DNA of 64,000 nucleotides from an uncultured Bacteroidales bacterium. GTDB taxonomy: Bacteria; Bacteroidota; Bacteroidia; Bacteroidales; UBA932. The stretch's first letter is position 1, and the number at the start of each line of letters is the position of its first letter. Below the pieces are notes generated by a model. The model was not told the origin of the DNA. It did not search any database and was given only the letters and a program-made list of their open reading frames with translations. The DNA lies in assembly GCA_946405435.1 (NCBI GenBank), contig CAMJHF010000008.1, forward strand, positions 43,303 to 107,302, given 5' to 3'. Below, piece after piece: positions 1 to 9,080 of the stretch. The translations under genes and the position numbers were made by a program.

Positions 1-563
1 TGTCCGCCGAACCTGGCTCCTGTACGTTCTATGAAAGACCGCCGGTAGAACTTGTTCCACGCAAAGCCGTTGCCGTTCGGGACAAGGAAGAGTTCGTCAA
101 GGAAGACCGCCTTCAGTTCCGCGTTGCTTTCCAGCAGCCTTTCCTTGAAGTGCGAAGTCTCTGTCTTTCCGCTTTCAGAATACGTGAACCGGATGCCAAA
201 AATGTTCATATCCGTACTGTATTCCTGCATCCACCTGACGTTCTTCTCAACAAGATCCAAGTCGGCGTCATCATCGACGTCATAGAACCAGACAAAGTCG
301 CCCAGGGCCACGTCCAGCCCTGCGTTGCGGGCGCTTCCGAGACCGCCGTTGGCCTTATTAACAATCCGGATACGTGGGTCCTCTGCAGCCAGTTTGTTGC
401 AGATGTCAGGCGTCTCATCGGTAGAGCCGTCATTGACGAGAATGATCTCAAGGTCATGCCAAGTCTGATTCCGCACGCAGGAGAGCCCCTTATCCAGAAG
501 GTAACGAGCCACGTCGTACAGGCAGATGATGACACTGACCTTGCCGTTATCTTCGAAATCCAT
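1..563 (-). CDS. Family 2 glycosyltransferase, 3' end cut by window edge
   Basis: Translating the minus strand from the ATG at 563 gives an uninterrupted 187-codon frame running off the window start. It opens MDFEDNGKVSVIICLYDVAR and contains EIILVNDGSTDETPDIC, GGLGSARNAG and FYDVDDD, the nucleotide-sugar-binding and DxD-like motifs of GT-A fold family 2 glycosyltransferases. It should add one sugar during assembly of the surface polysaccharide encoded by this operon. Donor and linkage cannot be predicted. The start overlaps the end of the preceding transferase by 17 bp, so it is the fifth GT in the operon. Only the N-terminal catalytic half is visible. Confidence 0.85.
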   Translation of the reverse strand, partial: MDFEDNGKVSVIICLYDVARYLLDKGLSCVRNQTWHDLEIILVNDGSTDETPDICNKLAAEDPRIRIVNKANGGLGSARNAGLDVALGDFVWFYDVDDDADLDLVEKNVRWMQEYSTDMNIFGIRFTYSESGKTETSHFKERLLESNAELKAVFLDELFLVPNGNGFAWNKFYRRSFIERTGARFGG

Positions 564-1581
564 GGAGTCTGGTCTTTTTGACTTTGGCATATATGTATAG
601 CTTCCGCAGAGTGAGCAGCAACGATAAAGATGCCGTCTTGCCGGACAAGATCATTTCCTTGATGCGTTCCGAGCGCGTCCGGCTCGATCTTAATGCTGCC
701 GAACAATACCTGCTGTCCTGAATAAAAGCAATGCAGTCCCTGATCTGGTCACAACAAGGCCTGTCAAGTTCAAGGAACAGCGAGATGGACAGGTTGGCTA
801 TGGCTTGGAATACAAGCTGCCGGTTGCCGTACGTCATTGCATCTTCGGATTCCAGGAGTCCGGCGCATCTGGAATGGACATTGATAAGATGCCGATAAGA
901 TGCGCAGTTTCGTTTAGCCTTCCCACGCTCGGAGTGAAAATAATGGTAGCCGGTCTCTGGGAAACAGTAGAAACTCTCGCTATGAGCGAAACAACCGAGG
1001 AAGAAATCGTAATCTTCCATAAGCGACATCCCTTCGTCAAATCTGAGCCGGAATCTGTCCAGAATGCTTTTGCGTACCGCTTTGTTCGTAGCGAAACCGA
1101 ACAGGCCTTTCCGTTCGCCGTATTGGTCAGAAGGGAATGCCGTAAGGAATTCTTTCCTGCTATAGAAGCCGTTCAATCTGGGGTTGGAGGCGACGGCCCT
1201 TCCATCAGGATAACAGTGCATGATTCCCCAGACAATCATATCCGCGCCTGAAGACTTGGCCTTTGCGGCTATATGAGGAAGGTAATCCTCGTCAATCACA
1301 TCGTCGGCATCGATGAATACGACATACTCTCCACGGGCCAGGTCAAGCCCGGAATTTCTGGCGGAGGATACACCTGAATGCGGTTGCCGGACATAATGGA
1401 TCCATTGTGCTTCTGCAGCAGCCTGTTTCACATCCTCGCCGGTTCCGTCGGTAGAACCGTCGTCGACCAGGATAACCTCAAGGTCGCGGAACGGTTGGGC
1501 CCGAAGAGATTTCAGGCACCTGGTTACCGTCCCGGACATGTTGTAGACAGGTATAATGACACTGATGAAAACGGGATTCAT
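547..1581 (-). CDS. Family 2 glycosyltransferase
   Basis: A 344-residue protein. The chosen start (MNPVFISVIIPVYN) overlaps the stop of the upstream gene as ATGA; a longer frame would start 16 codons earlier but would run deep into that gene. GT2 signatures are present: VILVDDGSTDGTGED, SGVSSARNSGLD and FIDADDVID (the DxD-type metal/UDP-sugar site). The C-terminal half is basic with no clear membrane span, so this is probably a soluble or peripheral cytoplasmic transferase. It lies in a run of five similar GT2 genes behind an ABC exporter, implying stepwise building of a capsule or O-antigen-like glycan. Sugar specificity is unknown. Confidence 0.9.
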   Translation of the reverse strand: MNPVFISVIIPVYNMSGTVTRCLKSLRAQPFRDLEVILVDDGSTDGTGEDVKQAAAEAQWIHYVRQPHSGVSSARNSGLDLARGEYVVFIDADDVIDEDYLPHIAAKAKSSGADMIVWGIMHCYPDGRAVASNPRLNGFYSRKEFLTAFPSDQYGERKGLFGFATNKAVRKSILDRFRLRFDEGMSLMEDYDFFLGCFAHSESFYCFPETGYHYFHSERGKAKRNCASYRHLINVHSRCAGLLESEDAMTYGNRQLVFQAIANLSISLFLELDRPCCDQIRDCIAFIQDSRYCSAALRSSRTRSERIKEMILSGKTASLSLLLTLRKLYIYAKVKKTRLHGFRR

Positions 1582-2555
1582 TTCGTCTTCTGGAGAAAGG
1601 AATATATCCGTACAGCGACTGCATACCAAGTCTTGCCTTTGTCTGCCGCAGCCAGCAACTGCCTCTGTGCAGGTGAAAGAGATGGATTCTTTTTATTGTC
1701 AGGGTAGTATTTCCGTATGATACGGAAAAGCATTTCCCGTTGTGCTCCATAGGTATGGGCCAACTGTCCCTCAGTTTTCAACAATAGTCCGACACAACAT
1801 GAGAGCAGGTTGCCGGCAGCCCATGCCGAGGATTCAGGATGCCGTTCCCGGATAAAGGCGTAAACATCTTCAGCATTGACAACTTGATCAAAGGAATGCG
1901 GGTTCAGGGAAGATGTGGTGATGCTGCCTGGACGGCGCCGATAAGCATAAAGCGCGTTGTGATTGATTGCGATGCGGTCGCAGCGGTCAAATATACGCAT
2001 GGTCACCGGATAATCTTCGTTGTTCCGTCCGTCAGGATAGCGGATACCGTCAAAGAGCGACCGGTGATATAATTTGGTCCAAGCCGAGTACCATTTATTG
2101 TTCTTCAGAGCTTCTGCAATGACATTACCGCTCGGCTTGCACTCAGACTCGGCGGAAATACAGGGGAACGATGTGTTTTCACCCTTAAACAAAAGGGCCT
2201 GGCAGAAAGACAGCCGTGTTCCGAACTCTGATATGTCTCCCAAAAGGCGTTCATACATCTGCGGATGAATGAAATCATCGCTGTCAACGAATCCGATGAA
2301 TTCTCCGCTGCAAGCATCCAGCCCCGTGTTGCGGGCTACCGAGAGGCCACCGTTCTCCCGGTGTATTACCACCACCCGTTTATCCTCCGCGGCGATCCGG
2401 TCGCATATTGTTCCGCTTGCATCCGTAGAGCCATCATCGACAAGGATGATTTCGAGATTTCTGTATGTTTGGCGTCGAATGCTTGAAACACAGGTTTCCA
2501 GCCAGGGCTCGACTTGATAGACTGGAACTATGACGGAAACGAGAGGCCGAATCAT
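1578..2555 (-). CDS. Family 2 glycosyltransferase
   Basis: A 325-residue protein starting MIRPLVSVIVPVYQVEPWL. GT-A motifs are EIILVDDGSTDASG, GGLSVARNTGLDAC and FVDSDDFIHPQMYE. A later NEDYPVTMRIF segment resembles the ED acceptor/catalytic region of this family. It overlaps both neighbours by 4 bp (ATGA), which supports translational coupling. Role: addition of a glycosyl residue to the lipid-linked or nascent surface glycan at the inner membrane. Its similarity to the neighbouring transferases suggests local duplication, but donor sugars cannot be assigned from sequence alone. Confidence 0.9.
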   Translation of the reverse strand: MIRPLVSVIVPVYQVEPWLETCVSSIRRQTYRNLEIILVDDGSTDASGTICDRIAAEDKRVVVIHRENGGLSVARNTGLDACSGEFIGFVDSDDFIHPQMYERLLGDISEFGTRLSFCQALLFKGENTSFPCISAESECKPSGNVIAEALKNNKWYSAWTKLYHRSLFDGIRYPDGRNNEDYPVTMRIFDRCDRIAINHNALYAYRRRPGSITTSSLNPHSFDQVVNAEDVYAFIRERHPESSAWAAGNLLSCCVGLLLKTEGQLAHTYGAQREMLFRIIRKYYPDNKKNPSLSPAQRQLLAAADKGKTWYAVAVRIYSFLQKTK

Positions 2556-3586
2556 GAGATGGCTTTCTTATGACGTTCGAAGAGGACGCGTGAAACGACC
2601 CGAAAATAGTAATAGGCATTTCTGTCTCCCATGGAAGGGTCGGCCCATTTCCAGGCCAGGAATGGCTTGATTCCAATCTCTTTTGTGGCCAGCAGGCGTC
2701 GTACGGGATAATAGAACAGTGAGTGATACTGCTTGAATGACTCCAAATCCATGGTCTTCAATTGGTTTGCCAGGAAGATTTCCGGAATGGTCTTCTCAAG
2801 ATAAAACCGTGCAATCTTTGGGTGATTCTGCAGGCCACGCTCTGCAATATATTGTTTGTAGAGCACCATTAATGATAGAAAACGCTCTATTTTGACGAGG
2901 CCTTTATGCCGGCTTGTAATCGAGCCTTCGTGCAGGTGATACCGATACAATGCTTCCCGGACAGTGGCGAGCGAACCTGCACTTGTTGCCAACTTGAAAC
3001 TCCATAGCTCATCTTCAAAAATGTACCCCTCCGGAAAAAAGAGGCTGCATCCCAGAACAACGTCTCGTTTTATGAGTTTGTTCCAAGCCATAACATACCA
3101 TTTCCGGTCCAAATACAGGTCAAGGACCTTCTCGTTGCCGACAACGCTCTCCTGTGTAAATCCAAGTTCCGCCCGCTTTTCTTGCCCGCAGTTGACGATG
3201 CAATGTTCACCTATAACTACGTCGGCATTAGTAGACAATGCACGTTCCATCAGTTTTTCGAGGCAGTCCTCAGTGATTTCATCATCGGCATCCAGAAAAA
3301 AGAGATATGACCCGCATGCGGCGTTGATGCCGGAGTTGCGGGCGGCCGATAGGCCCTTGCGCTGCTCGTGGTGGATGATAATTAAGCTGAAGTCGCCTTC
3401 CTCTCTACAGGAATGGATCGCCTTTTCCGCCAGTTCGATGCTACTGTCGCCACAGGCATCGTCAACCAGGATTAGTTCTATATTCTGATATTGCTGATGA
3501 ATTACAGACAGAACGCAGCGTTCAATATATTCTTCCGCCCGGAAAACGGGTACGATGACAGAGATTTTAGGACGAGATTGGGGCAT
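2552..3586 (-). CDS. Family 2 glycosyltransferase
   Basis: A 344-residue protein using MPQSRPKISVIVPVFRAEEYI as start. An alternative ATG six codons upstream (3604) would overlap the previous gene by 13 bp. Motifs: ELILVDDACGDSSIE, KGLSAARNSGI and FLDADDEITEDC. A later GYIFEDELWSFKLA segment provides the ED pair often seen in acceptor activation. The C-terminal third is rich in aromatic and basic residues but has no signal peptide. It is part of the five-GT tail of the polysaccharide operon. The specific sugar is unknown. Confidence 0.88.
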   Translation of the reverse strand: MPQSRPKISVIVPVFRAEEYIERCVLSVIHQQYQNIELILVDDACGDSSIELAEKAIHSCREEGDFSLIIIHHEQRKGLSAARNSGINAACGSYLFFLDADDEITEDCLEKLMERALSTNADVVIGEHCIVNCGQEKRAELGFTQESVVGNEKVLDLYLDRKWYVMAWNKLIKRDVVLGCSLFFPEGYIFEDELWSFKLATSAGSLATVREALYRYHLHEGSITSRHKGLVKIERFLSLMVLYKQYIAERGLQNHPKIARFYLEKTIPEIFLANQLKTMDLESFKQYHSLFYYPVRRLLATKEIGIKPFLAWKWADPSMGDRNAYYYFRVVSRVLFERHKKAIS

Positions 3587-3591
3587 GAAAG

Positions 3592-4566
3592 CTAGCGGCG
3601 GCAAATCCTGTAGTAAACAGGGGAGATGTATTTCATCAGGAGATATGCTTTGAAGTTATCTGCACAGATATGTCTCGCTTTTCGGTAGGGGAGCCTCCAA
3701 AGCCGGGCGCAGTAGGTGTAGAAAGCCTTCTTATCGCCATTTTGGGCAATTGCGATTATGCATTTTAACAGCAATTGGTAATACTTGGATTCCACCTCTT
3801 TTACGCATGGATGGCTAACTTCTTTCAGCGAACTCAGAATTCCCCGTAGATTTGCCTCCGCCTCCAAAACAAATAACCTGTCCTTATTTGTGGTAATGCT
3901 GTTTTCTCGCGCTCGGTAATAGTAGAGGCGATCGGGGATGAATATGGTTTTATACTGTTTGCTCTCGATAACAGGATACAAAGAGAACATCAACAGGGTA
4001 TCTTCACCGTTTCGGCCTTCGACGAATCGAATATCCTGAAACAAGGAGGAACGGAAAAGCTTCGCCCAAACAACATTGCTGATCCGGTCAGCAAGGAAAG
4101 CCCCCGCGAAATCTTCCGGCGGGATGACCGTCTTTCCCTTGCCAAGAGTTGCCGTCGATCCGAATCTGGGCCACGTCGCTTCCGTCTTGCAGCAGCAGCC
4201 CAGGATGGCGACATTGTCGTCTTCATCCTGTATCGCCCTCACCAGCGTTTCGTACAGGGTAGGCATGACATAATCGTCGCTGTCGATAAAACTGATAAAG
4301 TCGCCATGGCAAGCATCAATTCCAGTATTCCGTGCCGCGGAAAGGCCGCGGTTGCGGTCGTGATGCAGGATGGAAAAGGATATCTCCCCTGCGTAGTCCT
4401 GAAGCATTCTTTCCACTTTCTCCATGCTGTCGTCCGTGCCGCAATCGTCCACGATAATCACTTCCAGGCGCTTGTAGGTCTGGTCCATGACGGACTTAAG
4501 GCACTCCTCGACGTAAGGAGATACATTATAAACAGGTATAATGACGGAAACCAGCGGATCAATCAT
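3592..4566 (-). CDS. Family 2 glycosyltransferase
   Basis: A 324-residue protein from MIDPLVSVIIPVYNVSPYV. This start overlaps the Wzt gene stop by 8 bp; a start seven codons earlier (4587) is possible. GT2 motifs: EVIIVDDCGTDDS, RGLSAARNTGIDAC, FIDSDDYVMPTLYE, and GRNGEDTLLMF as the likely ED site. It is the first glycosyltransferase after the ABC exporter genes, so it could be an early chain enzyme, though gene order does not prove reaction order. Confidence 0.88.
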   Translation of the reverse strand: MIDPLVSVIIPVYNVSPYVEECLKSVMDQTYKRLEVIIVDDCGTDDSMEKVERMLQDYAGEISFSILHHDRNRGLSAARNTGIDACHGDFISFIDSDDYVMPTLYETLVRAIQDEDDNVAILGCCCKTEATWPRFGSTATLGKGKTVIPPEDFAGAFLADRISNVVWAKLFRSSLFQDIRFVEGRNGEDTLLMFSLYPVIESKQYKTIFIPDRLYYYRARENSITTNKDRLFVLEAEANLRGILSSLKEVSHPCVKEVESKYYQLLLKCIIAIAQNGDKKAFYTYCARLWRLPYRKARHICADNFKAYLLMKYISPVYYRICRR

Positions 4567-5845
4567 ATTTCCAGTCGTAGCGTTCAAGAACCAGCTTGCC
4601 CCTAAGGTGAGCCGGGAAGTTCTGAATGTTGGGAAAAAAGAGTCCCGGCTTTACGGGAAAAGGTATTGCACAGTGTATATAATCGGCAACCCGGTGGTTG
4701 CAGTACGCCCACAGAAGAATCCGGTAGTCCCCCTCGGTCAGGGGAAGGCTGTCAAGCCGGACCTCGAAATAATGATGCCCGCTTTCAAAGGTGCGGTTGT
4801 CTTCGGTAAAACGCGAATCGAAATACACGAGAGGATGCTCATACATGTCGTGGATCTCCATGGTAAGCTGGCTGCTGTGCGCAGTGACGCCTTCCGGCAC
4901 TTCAAAGCCGACTCTAATGGTCAAGGGAGAACCGCATTGCGGCTCGACCGGCCTTCCCGCATCGTCGAGATATTCTATAGAATCATAGCGGATGTCGCCC
5001 GAAGTGCGGCCATAGCGCGGCAGCTGCGCCACCGGTATATCCTTGACGCTGACGAACGAGGTCTTGAGATATTGGTCCACTGCGTCTTCAACATCCCCGT
5101 CGAACACCATCCCGCCATTGTCGAGAACGATGCCCCGCTGGCAGAGACTGCGGACTGCGGACATATTGTGGCTCACGAACAGCACTGTCCTTCCTTCGCC
5201 GCGGGAGACGTCCTGCATCTTTCCGATGGCCTTTTTCTGGAACTCCGCATCGCCCACGGCGAGCACTTCGTCCACGACTAGGATCTCGGGCTCCAGGAAC
5301 GCGGCCACGGCGAAGCCGAGGCGTACGGTCATGCCGCTGGAGTAGCGTTTGACCGGTGTGTCAATATATCGTGCCACGCCCGAGAAGTCCACTATATCAT
5401 CCAGTTTGGCATTGATCTCCGAGCGCGTCATGCCCATGATGGAGCCGTTCATGTAGATGTTCTCGCGTCCCGTCATCTCGCCGTGGAAGCCGGTGCCGAC
5501 CTCCAGCAGCGAAGCAATGCGTCCGCGGGCGCGTATCTCGCCTGTGGTGGGTGCAGTCACGCGCGACAGCAGTTTCAGGAGTGTGGATTTTCCGGCTCCG
5601 TTCTTGCCTATGATACCCACAACCTCGCCCTCTTCCACATTGAACGAAATGTTCCGGAGCGCCCACACAAAGTCCGACGAACCCTTGCTCGCACGGTCGT
5701 TGACCTCGCCCACCTTGAGGTATGGGTCTTCGCGGCGCAGGATTTTGGTCTGCCACCAGCGGTTGAGGTCATGGGAGAGCGTTCCCGTGCCCACGAGGCC
5801 CAGGTGGTAAAGCTTGCCTATGTTTTCGAATTCTATGGCGTTCAT
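4559..5845 (-). CDS. Wzt-like polysaccharide ABC exporter ATPase with C-terminal carbohydrate-binding domain
   Basis: A 428-residue ATPase. Walker A is GKNGAGKST (about residues 80-88), the ABC signature is shortened to YSSGM (168-172), and Walker B is ILVVDE (188-193) followed by the AVGDAEFQKK segment typical of the TagH/KpsT/Wzt group. About 150 residues follow the ATPase. Their beta-rich character matches the Wzt C-terminal domain that binds the terminally modified glycan before export in O-antigen systems. It pairs with the adjacent Wzm-like permease; the two genes are directly contiguous. It acts on the cytoplasmic face of the inner membrane. Confidence 0.93.
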   Translation of the reverse strand: MNAIEFENIGKLYHLGLVGTGTLSHDLNRWWQTKILRREDPYLKVGEVNDRASKGSSDFVWALRNISFNVEEGEVVGIIGKNGAGKSTLLKLLSRVTAPTTGEIRARGRIASLLEVGTGFHGEMTGRENIYMNGSIMGMTRSEINAKLDDIVDFSGVARYIDTPVKRYSSGMTVRLGFAVAAFLEPEILVVDEVLAVGDAEFQKKAIGKMQDVSRGEGRTVLFVSHNMSAVRSLCQRGIVLDNGGMVFDGDVEDAVDQYLKTSFVSVKDIPVAQLPRYGRTSGDIRYDSIEYLDDAGRPVEPQCGSPLTIRVGFEVPEGVTAHSSQLTMEIHDMYEHPLVYFDSRFTEDNRTFESGHHYFEVRLDSLPLTEGDYRILLWAYCNHRVADYIHCAIPFPVKPGLFFPNIQNFPAHLRGKLVLERYDWKYD

Positions 5846-6688
5846 CTACACGGTATCCATAAACGTCTGCTCGGTGCGGTTGAAAACGATCACCGATACA
5901 AACAGCACGACTATCATGAATACGGCACTGTACAGAAGGCCGCTCCAGGAAAAGCTTCCGCATCCCAGACACCCGTATTTGAAGGCCTCGAACACGGGCG
6001 TGAGAGGATTGAGCTCAAGTACCCAGCGGTATTTCTCGCCGGCAACGCTGAGCGGATAGATGATGGGCGTGGCATACATGAATAGCTGGAGGCCGAAGGA
6101 AACCAGGAAGTTTAGGTCGCGGTACTTGGCCGTCAGCGCAGAAACAATGAGTCCCCAGGACATGGCGTGAAATGCCAGCAGCAGGACGTAGTAAGGGAAC
6201 AGCAGCAATGTCCAGTTGATGCTCAGACTCTGGCCGGCAATGAGGTACCCCACATACACCGCTATGAACAGCAGCATCTGGATCAACATCTTCAGCAGGT
6301 TGGATGTCAGGCCTGCAAGAGGTACCACCAACCTTGGGAAATACACCTTGCCGAACACCGAGGCATTGCCGGAGAACACGTTGGAAGAAGCTGCAAATGA
6401 ACTTGAGAAGTAGTTCCAAAGCATGATGCCTGACAGGTAGAACAGCGGCTGGGGTGCACCGTCGGTGGAAATGCCGGCCAGCCCGCCGAACACGAACATA
6501 TACATGACCGTGGTGAATACTGGCTGGATAAAGAACCACAGGGGGCCAAGTATGGTCTGTTTGTAGTAAGTGATAATGTCCCGCTTGACATACATCCACC
6601 ACAGGTCGCGGTAGCGCCAGAGAGCCTTGAGGTCAATGTCCAAAAGGCGTCTGCGGGGACGTATTATGAGACTCCAGTCTTCTTGCAT
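5846..6688 (-). CDS. Wzm-like polysaccharide ABC exporter permease
   Basis: A 280-residue integral membrane protein of the ABC-2 type. It has a cytoplasmic N terminus (RRRLLDIDLKALWRYRDLW) and an amphipathic segment TYYKQTILGPLWFFIQP characteristic of Wzm/TagG/KpsM permeases. About six hydrophobic spans follow, including VFTTVMYMFVFGG, a pair around MLIQMLLFIAVYVGY, and one near the C terminus. It would move undecaprenyl-linked glycan across the inner membrane with the Wzt ATPase encoded immediately downstream. The stop abuts the Wzt start and its own start abuts the Wzz-kinase stop, indicating one transcript. Confidence 0.93.
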   Translation of the reverse strand: MQEDWSLIIRPRRRLLDIDLKALWRYRDLWWMYVKRDIITYYKQTILGPLWFFIQPVFTTVMYMFVFGGLAGISTDGAPQPLFYLSGIMLWNYFSSSFAASSNVFSGNASVFGKVYFPRLVVPLAGLTSNLLKMLIQMLLFIAVYVGYLIAGQSLSINWTLLLFPYYVLLLAFHAMSWGLIVSALTAKYRDLNFLVSFGLQLFMYATPIIYPLSVAGEKYRWVLELNPLTPVFEAFKYGCLGCGSFSWSGLLYSAVFMIVVLFVSVIVFNRTEQTFMDTV

Positions 6689-9078
6689 TACTTTTTGCTT
6701 GAGCCGTAATAGCTGTAGCCGTAGCGGTGATACCCGTACCTATGATAACCGTAGCGGCCGCTCTTGGTGTCCGTGCCGTTGAGGAAGAGCACCATATTGT
6801 TGAATTTATGCTCGGTGTACCAGGCGTCAATCTCGGGCAGCAGCGACTTCTCCATTACCCCTGCCCTCACCACGAACACTGTAAGGTCGGCGTAACGGTT
6901 GATTATTGAAGGGTCGGCTACCATCTCCACAGGCGGACAGTCGAGGAACACATAGTCGTATTCCTGTTTTACGGCGTTCATAAGATCTGCAAAGCGCTGG
7001 GTATAAAGCAATTCCGAAGGATTGGGAGGCAATGCGCCGCAGGGGAGTATGTCGAAGTTGTCGAGATGTACGATCAGCTGGTGGTAGTCGTCAAACTGGC
7101 CGCTCAGGAAGCCGGAAACGCCCTTGTGAGGCCTTTCGGCATAGCCGGACAGGCTTGCGCGGCGCATGTCGAGGTCTATGGCCAGCACCTTCTTGCCCTT
7201 GAGGCCGATAACGGTGGAAAGATTGGCCGTTATGAAGGTCTTCCCGCTGCCGGGGTCCATGGAGGTAAGCATGATGGCTTTGTGGGTGGCCTCATACCCA
7301 AGCAGGAATTCAAGGTTGCTGCGCACCACGCGGAACGCCTCGTTCATCATGTCGCGTCCGGAGTCGGTTACTACTACTTTCTGACTGTCGTGCTCCTTCT
7401 TGTCCTTTTTCTTCGGTTTCTTCTTGCCTGCCTGCGGAATTTCGCCTGCGAAAGGAATGCGCAGCCCCTTTATGTCGCTGCGGCCCTGCACGGTAGTCGT
7501 AAGTACTTCTTTTGCAAAAATAATCAGTACCGGAAGCGCCAGGCCCAGCAGCAGGGCGATCATGTATATGTTGCTTGCCACGGGCTCTATGGGGGTCCAT
7601 GAGCCGTGTGCGGGTTCTATAAGCTGGGTGTTATATGCTGTGAATGCCTGCGACAGTTCATTTTCCTCACGCTTCTGGAGGAGGAAGAGGTACAGCGACT
7701 CTTTTACTTTCTGTTGCCTTTCTACCGAAAGCAAGTGATTGGCTTGCTGTGGGTTGCGGGCCACGCGCCCGATGGCCTCGCGCCGTGAGGCCTGAATGGC
7801 CGACTGCTGCGATTGGAGCGTGGCAATCTCGCTGGAAATCATCTGGATAAGAGTTTGCTTGATGCCGGCAAGCTGCTGGTTGAGGTCCTGCACGAGGGGG
7901 TTTTGCGCCGACGAGAAGGAAAGGTGGTTGTTGCGTGTAAGCACCAGTGAATTGTACTCCGCCAGGCGCTGCAGTATCATTCCGTTTTCTATGCCGGAAG
8001 AAAATGGAATCTGCTGACTGTTGTCTGTCGTGCCCACCAGATAGTCGTACAGCGAACGCAACTGGCTTATCCGGCTCCTCATGGCGGCGTCCTGCTTTGC
8101 GGTTTCGCTGGCTTCGGCCACTGCCATGGCTCCGGCCTGGCTTACATCCGGAATAAGGTTCTCGGATTTATAGGTGGAGATGTTCTGATCCACGCTGCCA
8201 AGCTCGTCTTCTATTACCGCAAGCCTGTCGCGGATAAAATCGTTCGTGCTGATTATCTGCTTGTTGCGCTCGTTCATCCACTGCTCGTTGTACACTGTCA
8301 CAAGGGTGTTGAGGATATCATCAGCCCTGTTGAGCGAAACATCCCTGTAGCGTATGTCGATGATGGACGAGTTGCGGTCCCGCAAACTGGCGTTGATGTG
8401 CCAGCGCACGAATTCTGTTGCAGAGTACAAATTGTTGCGTACAATAGTGTATTGGTTGCGCCTTTCGGGGGTCCAGGACGGAGTGAACTGCAGCACTATT
8501 CGCCCCAGAGGACTCTGCAGGGTGTCTCCGTTGTGTGCGATCAGACTGAGGCCCAAGTCCGCCGGCTGGCCGGAGAACCTGCTCAGAACCACAGTGCTGT
8601 CGGACTGAAGGGATGCCGTAAGGCTCACCCGGTCGTTGTCGTTGAGGTCAAGGAAAAACACGTTGACAGGCAGCTGGATGCCGTAGATGGTCCTGTCGTA
8701 GAAGGGCCCTTCTTCGTAGTAGTTAACGTCAAGGTGCAGCCGCCGCACCACTTCTTCGGCCACTACGCTGGAGTTCATCAGCAGAATCTCGTTGACCAGG
8801 TTGGTGGAGGCCTGAGGCACGCCAAGTTCCTTGAGCGTCCTGTCCATGCCGTCGCCGGACTGCTTGATCATAATGGATGCGGAGCGCAGGTACACTGGTT
8901 CCTTGCTCTTTACATAGAACCATGCGCCGGCCCCGAAGACGGCAAGCGAAATGACGAACCAGTACCAGTTGCGGAATACAAGCCCCAGTACTTTCTTTAT
9001 GAGGTCGGCCGGCGACGATGTGGCGCCTGTAGTCTGGCGCCTTGCGCCCTGGGCTTGGGTGTTGGGTGTTCTTTCCAT
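6688..9078 (-). CDS. Wzz-type chain-length regulator fused to BY-kinase (polysaccharide co-polymerase)
   Basis: A 796-residue protein. A Wzz domain has a membrane span near residues 35-53 (FRNWYWFVISLAVFGAGAW), a long periplasmic coiled-coil region and a second span around 510-530. The cytoplasmic bacterial tyrosine kinase has Walker A MDPGSGKTF (about 606-614), Walker A' VLAIDLDMRR and Walker B YVFLDCPP. The C-terminal tail is a dense tyrosine cluster, YGYHRYGYHRYGYSYYG, the autophosphorylation site typical of BY-kinases. It would control polymer length and export together with the Wza-like lipoprotein encoded next door. The tail is coded by near-identical 15-bp units at about 6708-6760, so tyrosine number may vary between strains. 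Confidence 0.95.
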   Translation of the reverse strand: MERTPNTQAQGARRQTTGATSSPADLIKKVLGLVFRNWYWFVISLAVFGAGAWFYVKSKEPVYLRSASIMIKQSGDGMDRTLKELGVPQASTNLVNEILLMNSSVVAEEVVRRLHLDVNYYEEGPFYDRTIYGIQLPVNVFFLDLNDNDRVSLTASLQSDSTVVLSRFSGQPADLGLSLIAHNGDTLQSPLGRIVLQFTPSWTPERRNQYTIVRNNLYSATEFVRWHINASLRDRNSSIIDIRYRDVSLNRADDILNTLVTVYNEQWMNERNKQIISTNDFIRDRLAVIEDELGSVDQNISTYKSENLIPDVSQAGAMAVAEASETAKQDAAMRSRISQLRSLYDYLVGTTDNSQQIPFSSGIENGMILQRLAEYNSLVLTRNNHLSFSSAQNPLVQDLNQQLAGIKQTLIQMISSEIATLQSQQSAIQASRREAIGRVARNPQQANHLLSVERQQKVKESLYLFLLQKREENELSQAFTAYNTQLIEPAHGSWTPIEPVASNIYMIALLLGLALPVLIIFAKEVLTTTVQGRSDIKGLRIPFAGEIPQAGKKKPKKKDKKEHDSQKVVVTDSGRDMMNEAFRVVRSNLEFLLGYEATHKAIMLTSMDPGSGKTFITANLSTVIGLKGKKVLAIDLDMRRASLSGYAERPHKGVSGFLSGQFDDYHQLIVHLDNFDILPCGALPPNPSELLYTQRFADLMNAVKQEYDYVFLDCPPVEMVADPSIINRYADLTVFVVRAGVMEKSLLPEIDAWYTEHKFNNMVLFLNGTDTKSGRYGYHRYGYHRYGYSYYGSSKK

Positions 9079-9080
9079 GG

